IMG/VR virus record: IMGVR_UViG_3300009155_000263
Coordinates: 1-23,955 of that record
Length of the DNA: 23,955 nucleotides
Strand: one strand, 5' to 3'
Origin: a virus
A program made the position numbers and the translations under genes. Of this stretch, positions 7,826-15,117 are shown one piece after another. Position 1 is the first letter of the stretch; each line of letters opens with the position of its first letter. Under the pieces are notes generated by a model. It saw nothing but the letters and a program-made list of their open reading frames with translations. It ran no database searches and was not told where the DNA came from.

Positions 7826-7856
7826 ACACAAATACTATCAACTTTAGGAGTAACCA

Positions 7857-9014
7857 ATGGCGACACGTAGAAAGAATTCAGAAGATCACAGTCAAGTGAA
7901 AGCTCTAAATCCAAGAGATGTAGATGTTCAATATTACGGTGATGAGCCTCTTTTTGTTCTACAACCTGACGAAGACAAGCGCAGGGTAGCAATGATGCGT
8001 AGTTTTACGTGGTACAATAGGTTTTATGGTAAAAAAGACGCTAAAGAACTATTAAGTCAATATCTTGACTTGAACAATAGACCTGCTGACGCAAAAACAA
8101 TGCGTAAAGTACATGAGAACGAATTTCTTATGACATTGTGTTGGTTGGCACGTATGAAATTGCGCGGGTTTGAGTTAAATGAACATGAAGACATGACCCT
8201 TGAAAACGAAATCAGTCGTTTGTTAAAAGTGGTCAACAAACCCGAAGAAGTTAAGAAAGAGGTTGATGTTTCTAATCGCCCTAACATTCAAGACATTTTG
8301 CGTGAAAAGGCAAAAGATGCCGCAGGAGAACTTGAAGCGGTGTTTGACGAATTTATTACAGAAGGCAAAACTAAAACAAAAACAATGGAACTTGTTTCTA
8401 AGTTTAATGTCATGCCACAACATATCAGTTTGATTGCTGATATTTGGAAAAAGAAGCAAACAGAATTCAGTGATCTACAAGAGGGTACTGACAAACAACT
8501 GACTGAGGGTTATAGTCACCTCACAAAGATTCAAGTTAGAAATATTGTTAAGTTTATTGAACAAGTTTTGTCTGACCTAAATTCATATATTTCAGTTAAG
8601 AAAGCAAGCAAGGCACCTCGACAACGCAAAGCGGTACCTGTTGAGAAGATTGTTTCTAAACTCAAGTATCTAAAAACATTCAAAGACACAGCCGCAAAAC
8701 TTGATTTGATTAGTATCAGTCCTGTCAAGTTACAAGGTGCAAGTGAAGCTTGGATTTATGATAGTGCAAAGCGCAAGGTGCATCACTATATTGCTGATGA
8801 GTATTCAAAAGCATTTACAGTAAAGGGTAACACACTGTTGGGCTTTGACTCTACAAAGAGTGAAGTTAAAACATTGCGTAAACCCGCAGAACAACTTAAA
8901 GAACTTATGGGAAGCAAGCCAGCGGCACGTAAATTCTTTAACGATATTAAAGCAGTATCTACTACACCTAACGGTCGCTTTAATCAAGATATGATTATTT
9001 TGAAAGCATTTTAA
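7857..9014 (+). CDS. Conserved-type phage protein of unknown function, early promoter
   Basis: I do not recognise a named family in this 385-aa protein. It is highly charged, mostly helical in character, and has no signal peptide or membrane segment. The N-terminus is basic (MATRRKNSEDH). Residues ~45-110 contain a Trp/Phe-rich segment (MMRSFTWYNRFYGKKDAKEL) and WLARMKLRGFEL. A basic stretch near 255-265 (KASKAPRQRKAVPVEK) could bind nucleic acid. The C-terminal third (SEAWIYDSAKRKVHHYIADE ... TLLGFDSTKSEVKTLRKP) looks like a small beta-containing domain. It is transcribed from the strongest promoter in the window and shares one base of its stop codon with the MazG start, so the two are coupled. 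An early host-interaction or DNA-associated role is inference only. Confidence 0.8.
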   Translation: MATRRKNSEDHSQVKALNPRDVDVQYYGDEPLFVLQPDEDKRRVAMMRSFTWYNRFYGKKDAKELLSQYLDLNNRPADAKTMRKVHENEFLMTLCWLARMKLRGFELNEHEDMTLENEISRLLKVVNKPEEVKKEVDVSNRPNIQDILREKAKDAAGELEAVFDEFITEGKTKTKTMELVSKFNVMPQHISLIADIWKKKQTEFSDLQEGTDKQLTEGYSHLTKIQVRNIVKFIEQVLSDLNSYISVKKASKAPRQRKAVPVEKIVSKLKYLKTFKDTAAKLDLISISPVKLQGASEAWIYDSAKRKVHHYIADEYSKAFTVKGNTLLGFDSTKSEVKTLRKPAEQLKELMGSKPAARKFFNDIKAVSTTPNGRFNQDMIILKAF

Positions 9015-9451
9015 TGAGCAATATTGATTTAAACAAATACAAAGATTTTGTAGAGGCTGTTACTAGCAAAGCAAGTAATGATTTGACTACATTCATGAAC
9101 CGACTTGATGAAGTTGATGCTAATTTTGATGAAGTGACACAAAGACATGATCCGGACGTTAACGTACCGTTGTTGATTACTGCATGTATGGGACTTGCCG
9201 CAGAAGCCGGCGAGTTTATTGAAGTGCCCAAAAAGATTCTTTTTCAGGGTAAACGATTGTCTGCTGATGAAGTATTCCATATGAAACGTGAACTCGGTGA
9301 TGTTATTTGGTATTGGATCAATGCATGTAGGGCACTGAATCTTGACCCCAACGATGTAATTGACGAAAACATTCGTAAGCTAGAAAGCCGTTATCCCGGC
9401 GGTAGTTTTGATGCCCATTATAGTGAGAATCGAAAAGAGGGAGATATCTAA
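9014..9451 (+). CDS. mazG: MazG-like nucleoside triphosphate pyrophosphohydrolase
   Basis: The 145-aa protein belongs to the all-alpha NTP pyrophosphohydrolase superfamily. The Mg2+-binding signature EXXE-X(12-28)-EXXD is complete: E64, E67, then E93 and D96 (ELGDVIWYW). The C-terminal LNLDPNDVIDENIRKLESRY segment is typical of phage MazG proteins. These enzymes hydrolyse (d)NTPs to monophosphates, and phage versions have been proposed to affect (p)ppGpp or to recycle host nucleotides, which is not settled. Its ATG overlaps the upstream stop (TAATG), so it should be made early with the 385-aa protein. A long hairpin separates it from the late gene that follows. Confidence 0.9.
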   Translation: MSNIDLNKYKDFVEAVTSKASNDLTTFMNRLDEVDANFDEVTQRHDPDVNVPLLITACMGLAAEAGEFIEVPKKILFQGKRLSADEVFHMKRELGDVIWYWINACRALNLDPNDVIDENIRKLESRYPGGSFDAHYSENRKEGDI

Positions 9452-9456
9452 TACAG

Positions 9457-9492
9457 TGTGTTACCTGATAAATACTATTATTAGGTAACACA
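9457..9492 (+). promoter_or_regulatory. Hairpin enclosing a late box and the Shine-Dalgarno of gp13
   Basis: Left arm 9457-9471 pairs with right arm 9478-9492 over 15 base pairs (ten perfect outer pairs TGTGTTACCT/AGGTAACACA, one G-T, four A-T), with a six-base loop. The late box GATAAATA (9467-9474) lies across the left arm and loop. The Shine-Dalgarno TTAGGT lies in the right arm, about nine bases before the ATG at 9495. Confidence 0.8.
9467..9474 (+). promoter_or_regulatory. Late-promoter-like box GATAAATA for gp13
   Basis: Box ends 20 bases before the ATG at 9495. +1 is predicted near 9480, so the late transcript would lack the left arm of the hairpin and leave the Shine-Dalgarno free. 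Confidence 0.68.
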
Positions 9493-9494
9493 AT

Positions 9495-10289
9495 ATGTCA
9501 GCAACAGCAAGCATTTTATCAACTCCCAGTGGTCTAACTTTAGACGAGTTAAAACAGGCTTTATTTCAGAATCTAAGATATCGTCTAGGTGACGGTATCA
9601 TTGATTTGGAATTAGATCCTGAACATTTTGAGGCTGCTTATAATTATACTATCAAAGTATATCGTCAACGAGCACAAAATAGTACTGCGGAATCATACAC
9701 CTTAATGACTACTATTAAGGACGTAGATACTTACACTTTACCTAGCAACTTTATCAATGTACGTAGTCTGTTCAGACGTACAATTGGTATGGAAACTGGT
9801 GGAACAGGTAGTACTGCTTTTGATCCTTTCTCAAGTGCTATTCTAAACACCTATCTGTTAAACTATAACTTTGCGGGCGGTATGGCAACATATGACTTCT
9901 ATGCAGGTTATGTTGAATTAGCTGCACGTATGTTTGGTGGTTATGTAGTATATACTTTTGATCCAGTGACTAAGGTATTGCGTATTGTACGTGACCCTAA
10001 AGCCAGTGGTGAGAGAATTCTTATTTGGGCTGATGTTCAACGAACTGAAGAAGTATTGTTACAAGATCCGGGTTCAGGTGTTTGGATTGGGGACTATATA
10101 TTAGCCAATCTTAAACTAATTATTGGTGAAGCACGTGAGAAGTTTGGTACTATTGCAGGTCCAGGTGGTGGTACTACATTAAACGGTACAGCTATGAAAG
10201 CTGAAGGTAAAGCCGCAATGGAACAACTTATTGATGAATTAAAACGTTATGTGGACTATTCGCAACCCCTGACATGGGTACAAGGTTAA
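9495..10289 (+). CDS. gp13: Neck protein, gp13-like
   Basis: The 264-aa protein begins LTLDELKQALFQNLRYRLGD followed by GIIDLELDPEHFEAAYNYTIKVYRQRAQN. This follows the pattern of T4 gp13 ([37 protein letters not shown]). A DTYTLPSNFINVRSLFRR segment and a C-terminal helical region (LKLIIGEAREKFG ... MEQLIDELKRYVDYS) also fit known neck-protein relatives. gp13 joins gp14 to close the filled head and accept the tail. Its partner gp14-like gene is on the other strand at 6034-7767. The length is close to T4 gp13 (309 aa). It sits behind an early-type MazG gene but has its own late box inside a hairpin. Confidence 0.72.
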   Translation: MSATASILSTPSGLTLDELKQALFQNLRYRLGDGIIDLELDPEHFEAAYNYTIKVYRQRAQNSTAESYTLMTTIKDVDTYTLPSNFINVRSLFRRTIGMETGGTGSTAFDPFSSAILNTYLLNYNFAGGMATYDFYAGYVELAARMFGGYVVYTFDPVTKVLRIVRDPKASGERILIWADVQRTEEVLLQDPGSGVWIGDYILANLKLIIGEAREKFGTIAGPGGGTTLNGTAMKAEGKAAMEQLIDELKRYVDYSQPLTWVQG

Positions 10290-10312
10290 CCTAAAACACT
10301 TTTTTTTGTCAC

Positions 10313-10347
10313 ACTCCTGTAGTATAATAAGTATTACAGGAGTTTTT
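10313..10347 (+). promoter_or_regulatory. Hairpin with T-run, containing a TATAAT and the dNMP kinase Shine-Dalgarno
   Basis: ACTCCTGTAGTAT (10313-10325) pairs with GTATTACAGGAGT (10331-10343) over 13 pairs, two of them G-T, with loop AATAA, followed by five T. It has the form of a rho-independent terminator for the gp13 transcript. TATAAT (10323-10328) lies across the left arm and loop, with +1 expected near 10335, inside the right arm. The Shine-Dalgarno AGGAG (10338-10342) is in the right arm. No -35 hexamer at proper spacing was found (TTGTCA at 10306 is only 11 bp away). Confidence 0.65.
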
Positions 10348-10352
10348 CTTTT

Positions 10353-10985
10353 ATGATTATAGGCATCACAGGTTTCATTGGTTCAGGTAAAGACACAGTA
10401 GCAGATTATCTTTGTACATTTCATGGATTCAAGAGATTAAGTTTTGCAGCTAGTCTTAAAGATGCAGTGGCAAGTGTCTTTGGTTGGAACAGAGAGTATT
10501 TAGAAGGTTCTACTAAAGCTAGTAGAGAGTGGAGAGAACAAAAAGATACATGGTGGAGTGAACGTCTTGGTATGGAAATTACCCCTCGCTGGATACTACA
10601 ATACTGGGGCACTGAAGTATGTCGTAATGGCTTTCATAATGATATATGGGTTGCTAGTGTAGAGAACAAACTACGTCAGGCTACTGATAACATAGTCATT
10701 ACTGATTGTCGTTTTGCAAATGAAGTACTTGCTATAAAATCAGTAGGTGGGACTACAATGCGAGTTAGTCGAGGTCAACCACCTGATTGGTATGATGCCG
10801 CAGCAGAATACAATAGGGGTGAAAACAGCAATATGTACTGGGCTACTAGCAAAGCAAAACTAGATAGAAATCGTGTTCATGCTAGTGAGTATTCTAGTGT
10901 TGGTCTAGACTATGACCACTATATTGATAATAATAGTTCAATTGATGACTTGCATAAACAGATTCAATCAATAATCAACCTGTAA
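10353..10985 (+). CDS. gp1: Deoxynucleoside monophosphate kinase, T4 gene 1-like
   Basis: The 210-aa protein starts with a P-loop (GITGFIGSGKDT, G7-T15). It continues with features of phage dNMP kinases: FKRLSFAASLKDAV, a Trp-rich middle segment (WREQKDTWWSERLGMEITPRW), LQYWGTEVCR and the NIVITDCRFANEV strand with Asp and Arg. T4 gp1 phosphorylates dTMP, dGMP and hydroxymethyl-dCMP to diphosphates for replication; substrate range here is unknown. The length is near T4's 241 aa. The ATG has an AGGAG ten bases upstream. The last 18 bases overlap the 3' end of the opposite-strand HNH gene. Confidence 0.88.
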   Translation: MIIGITGFIGSGKDTVADYLCTFHGFKRLSFAASLKDAVASVFGWNREYLEGSTKASREWREQKDTWWSERLGMEITPRWILQYWGTEVCRNGFHNDIWVASVENKLRQATDNIVITDCRFANEVLAIKSVGGTTMRVSRGQPPDWYDAAAEYNRGENSNMYWATSKAKLDRNRVHASEYSSVGLDYDHYIDNNSSIDDLHKQIQSIINL

Positions 10986-11315
10986 GTCGCCGCGCTTCCA
11001 AGTCACTTCTTTCTTCTTAACAACTTCTACACAGTTCAAACATATACTGCGTAAGTTAATTAAATTGCAATTATCCAAATTACCGTCAATATGAAATACT
11101 GTAATTTGATTAGATAAGATACTACGAAACCCACACAAATCACATGTGAGTTTTTTATTGTATCCAGCACCTTGCCATCTAGGTGTCCTAGCCTTTAATT
11201 TTTTTCTTTTCCTACCACACGCATCACACCCACTGCGATAATGAGTGACACCTTTACGTATATAATTCACTGCACAGTGATTCTTTCCGCATGTTTTACA
11301 GATAGGCCTTAACAT
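10968..11315 (-). CDS. HNH-like / zinc-ribbon protein, possibly catalytically impaired
   Basis: The protein is 115 aa from the ATG at 11315, chosen because a perfect late box ends four bases upstream and the sequence becomes family-like there (MLRPICKTCGKNHCAVNY). An in-frame ATG at 11396 adds 27 unconvincing residues. Three Cys pairs, C6/C9, C30/C33 and C58/C61, plus C92/C95, suggest two zinc sites. The segment VFHIDGNLDNCNLINLRSICLNC has the HNH fold pattern with H75 and N84, but the usual final His after the last Cys pair is replaced (CVEVV). I recall similar small proteins near virion genes of marine T4-like phages. It may be a homing-type nuclease remnant or a nucleic-acid-binding protein. 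Confidence 0.75.
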   Translation of the reverse strand: MLRPICKTCGKNHCAVNYIRKGVTHYRSGCDACGRKRKKLKARTPRWQGAGYNKKLTCDLCGFRSILSNQITVFHIDGNLDNCNLINLRSICLNCVEVVKKKEVTWKRGDLQVDY

Positions 11316-11319
11316 GTAG

Positions 11320-11327
11320 TATTTATA
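11320..11327 (-). promoter_or_regulatory. Late promoter box TATAAATA, 4 nt before the HNH ATG
   Basis: On the minus strand an exact T4 late consensus TATAAATA is followed by CTAC and ATG. No Shine-Dalgarno is present at normal distance, so a transcript would be essentially leaderless. Confidence 0.65.
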
Positions 11328-11336
11328 TCGATTCCA

Positions 11337-11348
11337 ACCTTCGAAGGT
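11337..11348. promoter_or_regulatory. Perfect 12-bp palindrome between divergent late boxes
   Basis: ACCTTCGAAGGT is its own reverse complement and lies between the minus-strand box at 11320-11327 and the plus-strand box at 11378-11385. It could be a protein-binding site or chance. Confidence 0.3.
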
Positions 11349-11377
11349 ACGCAAAACGGCACTTTTTAAAACTATTC

Positions 11378-11385
11378 GATAAATA
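11378..11385 (+). promoter_or_regulatory. Late-promoter-like box GATAAATA for the tail sheath
   Basis: Box ends 54 bases before the sheath ATG at 11440. Predicted +1 is near 11391, giving a leader of about 49 nt with a small hairpin and a Shine-Dalgarno AAAGGA. Confidence 0.65.
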
Positions 11386-11399
11386 ATAGTATGCATTTT

Positions 11400-11413
11400 A
11401 GGGTCGTAACCCT
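11400..11413 (+). promoter_or_regulatory. Small leader hairpin upstream of sheath gene
   Basis: AGGGT-CGTA-ACCCT forms a five-pair stem near the predicted 5' end of the sheath mRNA. A 5' stabilising hairpin is possible for such an abundant message. Confidence 0.35.
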
Positions 11414-11439
11414 CATAATTTTACATAAAGGAAAACAAA

Positions 11440-14400
11440 ATGGCATTAACATCACCAGGCGTACAAGTAACGATCAACGATCAAAGTCAGTATCTTGAAG
11501 CCCCAATAAACTCAGTTCCTCTTATTTTGCTAGCGACAGCGCAAAATAAAGCTAATGCTAGTGGTACCGGCGTAGCCGCCGCTACTACAGCCGCAAACGC
11601 AAATAAACTATTTTTGGTTACCAGTCAGCGTGATTTGGTAAACTTATATGGTACACCTTTCTTCTATACAACAACCAATGGTACTCCTATTCAGGGTTAC
11701 GAATTAAATGAATATGGATTATTGGCAGCATATTCAACACTTGGAGTAACAAATCGTGCATATATTTTACGAGCCGATATTGACTTAGCAAGCTTAGTAG
11801 GACAAGCAGGACGTCCAGTAGGTGAGCCAGCTGACGGTACATATTGGTTAGACACAATAAACAGTACATGGGGTATTAACGAATTTAATGCTACCACCGG
11901 GCAGTTTGTACTACAAAATCCTATTGTTATCACTGATCCAGCAATGATCGTTGGTGGCGGGCCAGCTGGTGCACCACTAGATAGTATTGGAAATATTGGA
12001 GATTATGCAGTTAATGCAATACAGTCATATACTCTCCCAAGCACACTTGAAGGTCACACTTATTTTTATAAAACAACAGATAATGTATGGGTAATATTAA
12101 ATGGAGCAGCTTGGAGAGGCAGTATCCCTACTGTACAAGGATCTAATGCACCTGCAACATTGACTGTAGGAAATACGTTTACTATTAACGTAAGTGGTTA
12201 TTGGACTAAAACTATTACTGTTCCGGCAAGCACAAACAATACAGTTGCCGGCATAGCTGCATTGATTAATGATTTCAACTACCCTGAATTATCAGCAAAC
12301 GTTGTTAATGGAAAATTAAATCTTTATTCAACTCAACTTGTTTCTTCAGGAGCACCTAGTTTAACAATAGGGGTAGGCACCGGTACTGTATTAGCTGATT
12401 TAGGTATTACTGCAAAAACATATTATATTCCAACTGTAACATATGGAACCTCTTCTCAAATGCCATTGTGGTCTGCAAGTCAAAGTATTCCTAGACCAAC
12501 AGGTTCAGTATGGATTAAAGTAGGTTCAGCTGGAAATGGGTTGGCGCCAGATGTTTCAGAATATAATTCTACTACTAATAGTTGGATTACTAAGAATGTA
12601 GGATCATATAATTCGGATTGGGCTGCAATTTATGCACTTGATAGTACTGGTGGAAAATTAATTCCTGCAGGTACTGTATACGGAGAATATGCATATGATG
12701 GACAAAGTGCATCAGCTCCATATTATCTATGGGAAAGAATTGCAACAGGTCCTACAATTGTAACCGGAACTGTACAAGATCCTGTGTTTGATAGTACAAC
12801 ATGTAATGGTGCTGGGCCATATACAATGTATATAAATGTGTCAGTTCCAGGAAGCTCTAGCTTAACTACTTCATATACCGCAACTATTACAGATGGCGCA
12901 AATGCAACGGATTTTGTAACTGCATTTTTAGCTGCAGGCGCGCCATATGTAACTGCTAGTGTAACAACCGATGGTGCAATACAAATTACACATACTCAAG
13001 GTGGTGTTATATCATTAGCAGATTTCACTACTGCGGAACAAACATCATGTGGATTAGCAAATGCTGCTGGATTTATAGTTGGTGAAACAACAGGAGTAGC
13101 ATCAGGTTTAGCTAAACTTCAAACTTTTAGTAATGTAAATAATTCTGGTGCTACCAGATGGACAACAGATGGCGTTGGAACTGGTGCTAGCTTCAATATC
13201 CGATCAATCTTTGGTGTTTATTATGGATTAGGTAATGGCATATACACAGGTGGAACTGGTTTTGCTGTAGGTGATACAATTGTAATTGACGGAGAATATT
13301 TAAGCGGATCCTCAGGCACAAACGACTTAAATTTGACAGTTGCTACAATCGGTGTCAGTGGAGCTATTACCGGACTTTCATTTGATTTTGGAGTGGCTGA
13401 TGCCAAGTATTCTACACAATTAAGTAATTGGGTTGAATTTACTTACATAGCTAATGAGGGTGCTCCTACTGCTATCCCTGCTAATAATACAAACTGGTTC
13501 TATTCTGTAGTTAATCAAGCTGACATCATGGTTCAAAAGAACGGTGCATGGATAGGTTACCGTAATACATCATATGACGTTAATGGTCACCCTGCTGCTA
13601 CTGGTGTAAATGCTACTGATCCAAATGGTCCTATCATTAGCTCTACTGAACCTACTACACAAAGTGATGGTACAATATTGGTATACGGTGATTTATGGAT
13701 AGATACAAGTGACTTAGAAAATTATCCAGTTATGAGTCGTTGGCAACAATTTAATGGAGTTGATCAATGGGTATTGATTAATAATGCTGACCAAACTAGT
13801 CAAAATGGTGTCACATTTGCTGATGCTCGTTGGGCTACCAATCAGTATACAAGTCCCACAGATGATCCTATCCCAACAATCGTTAGTTTGTTATCAAGTA
13901 ACTACTTAGATTTAGACGCCCCTTCAGCATCTTTATCTCCTCAAGGTATGTTATTGTTTAACACACGCCGTAGTGGTTATAACGTTAAACAGTTTAGAGT
14001 AAATTACTTCAACAATCGTAGTTTCCCGGACGATGCATTACCAAATCAAACTAATGCATGGGTATCAGTCAGTGGTAATCAAGCTAATGGTGCAGCATAT
14101 ATGGGTCGTAAGGCACAACGTGCTATGGTTGTAAAATCATTACGTGCTTCAATCGATACTAATACTAGTATTCGTGAAGAAGATAACTATTTTAACTTGA
14201 TGGCTACTCCTAACTATCCTGAACTACAGCCTAACATGGTTGTATTGAATTATGATCGTGACGAAACAGGTTACATTATTGGTGATACACCATTAGGTCT
14301 AGCTGACGATGCTACTGCAATTCAAGCATGGGCTACTAACGCCGCCGGTGCACAAAGCACAGGTGAAGAAGGATTGGTTACGCGCAATACTTACTTGGGT

Positions 14401-15057
14401 CTATTCTATCCAAGTGGAATTGCAAATGACTTGTCAGGAAATCAAGTTGTTGTTCCTCCGTCACACATGATGTTACGTACATTCTTACGCAATGATACTA
14501 TCGCTTACCCTTGGTTAGCGGCAGCAGGCACACGTAGAGGCAATATCGAGAATGCATTGAACATTGGTTACTTGGATCGTATGACCGGAGAATTCATTAC
14601 TACCAAAACACGTATTGGTATTCGTGATACATTATATGTTAATTTTATTAATCCATTAGTATTCTTTAGTGGTGTTGGTTTACTAAACTATGGTAACAAG
14701 AATAGCTATGACAGTACAAGTGCGTTGGATCGTACAAACGTTGCACGTTTAGTTAACTATATCCGTCGACAGTTGACTATTGCGGCAAGACCGTTTGTAT
14801 TCGAACCCAATGATGTATTAACACGCAGTTCTATTACTGCTGTTATTCAAACATTACTAGTTGACTTAGTTGCTAAACGTGGTCTTTATGACTATTTGGT
14901 ACAATGTGATACAGTTAATAACACACCGGCACGTATCGATAGAAACGAACTATGGGTAGATGTTGCAATTGAGCCAGTAAAAGCGGCTGAATTCATCTAT
15001 ATCCCGGTTCGTGTAATGAACACTGGTGCAATTGCGTCACAGGTAAGCGGTAAATAA
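11440..15057 (+). CDS. gp18: Contractile tail sheath protein, gp18-like, with very large insertion
   Basis: The 1205-aa protein has a sheath-type N-terminus (MALTSPGVQVTINDQSQYLE ... SVPLILLATAQNKA) and a conserved C-terminal part from about residue 790 (FADARWATN, LFNTRRSGYNVKQF, IRDTLYVNFINPLVFF, LVNYIRRQLTIAARPFVFEP). This is the polymerising core whose contraction drives the tube. T4 gp18 is 659 aa. The added length is in residues ~115-790, which hold beta-rich modules: ~241-325 (TFTINVSGYWTKTITVPAS), ~353 (PTGSVWIKVG), ~461-548 (TMYINVSVPG), ~604-652 (GGTGFAVGDTIVIDG) and ~750 (GDLWIDTSDLENYPVMSRWQ). These probably face outward from the sheath. The gene is followed by the tail tube gene, as in T4. 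A terminator follows. Confidence 0.93.
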   Translation: MALTSPGVQVTINDQSQYLEAPINSVPLILLATAQNKANASGTGVAAATTAANANKLFLVTSQRDLVNLYGTPFFYTTTNGTPIQGYELNEYGLLAAYSTLGVTNRAYILRADIDLASLVGQAGRPVGEPADGTYWLDTINSTWGINEFNATTGQFVLQNPIVITDPAMIVGGGPAGAPLDSIGNIGDYAVNAIQSYTLPSTLEGHTYFYKTTDNVWVILNGAAWRGSIPTVQGSNAPATLTVGNTFTINVSGYWTKTITVPASTNNTVAGIAALINDFNYPELSANVVNGKLNLYSTQLVSSGAPSLTIGVGTGTVLADLGITAKTYYIPTVTYGTSSQMPLWSASQSIPRPTGSVWIKVGSAGNGLAPDVSEYNSTTNSWITKNVGSYNSDWAAIYALDSTGGKLIPAGTVYGEYAYDGQSASAPYYLWERIATGPTIVTGTVQDPVFDSTTCNGAGPYTMYINVSVPGSSSLTTSYTATITDGANATDFVTAFLAAGAPYVTASVTTDGAIQITHTQGGVISLADFTTAEQTSCGLANAAGFIVGETTGVASGLAKLQTFSNVNNSGATRWTTDGVGTGASFNIRSIFGVYYGLGNGIYTGGTGFAVGDTIVIDGEYLSGSSGTNDLNLTVATIGVSGAITGLSFDFGVADAKYSTQLSNWVEFTYIANEGAPTAIPANNTNWFYSVVNQADIMVQKNGAWIGYRNTSYDVNGHPAATGVNATDPNGPIISSTEPTTQSDGTILVYGDLWIDTSDLENYPVMSRWQQFNGVDQWVLINNADQTSQNGVTFADARWATNQYTSPTDDPIPTIVSLLSSNYLDLDAPSASLSPQGMLLFNTRRSGYNVKQFRVNYFNNRSFPDDALPNQTNAWVSVSGNQANGAAYMGRKAQRAMVVKSLRASIDTNTSIREEDNYFNLMATPNYPELQPNMVVLNYDRDETGYIIGDTPLGLADDATAIQAWATNAAGAQSTGEEGLVTRNTYLGLFYPSGIANDLSGNQVVVPPSHMMLRTFLRNDTIAYPWLAAAGTRRGNIENALNIGYLDRMTGEFITTKTRIGIRDTLYVNFINPLVFFSGVGLLNYGNKNSYDSTSALDRTNVARLVNYIRRQLTIAARPFVFEPNDVLTRSSITAVIQTLLVDLVAKRGLYDYLVQCDTVNNTPARIDRNELWVDVAIEPVKAAEFIYIPVRVMNTGAIASQVSGK

Positions 15058-15085
15058 AAGATACCCCTTCCGGGGTATCTTATTT
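15058..15085 (+). terminator. Terminator after the tail sheath gene
   Basis: AAGATACCCC (15058-15067), loop TTCC, GGGGTATCTT (15072-15081), then ATTT. The ten-pair GC-containing stem is strong but the T-run is short, so termination may be partial. It starts right after the sheath stop codon and ends five bases before the next late box. Confidence 0.72.
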
Positions 15086-15089
15086 AAAA

Positions 15090-15097
15090 GATAAATA
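15090..15097 (+). promoter_or_regulatory. Late-promoter-like box GATAAATA for the tail tube
   Basis: Box ends 20 bases before the ATG at 15118; Shine-Dalgarno CAGGAG lies between. Confidence 0.68.
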
Positions 15098-15117
15098 AAT
15101 ATACAGGAGATTAAAAA

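Noticed and set aside
10306-10311. TTGTCA as -35 for the TATAAT at 10323
   Set aside because: The spacer is only 11 bp, too short for sigma70.
11316-11396. ATG at 11396 as start of the HNH gene
   Set aside because: It would read through the exact TATAAATA box and adds sequence lacking family character; the ATG at 11315 is correctly placed after the box.
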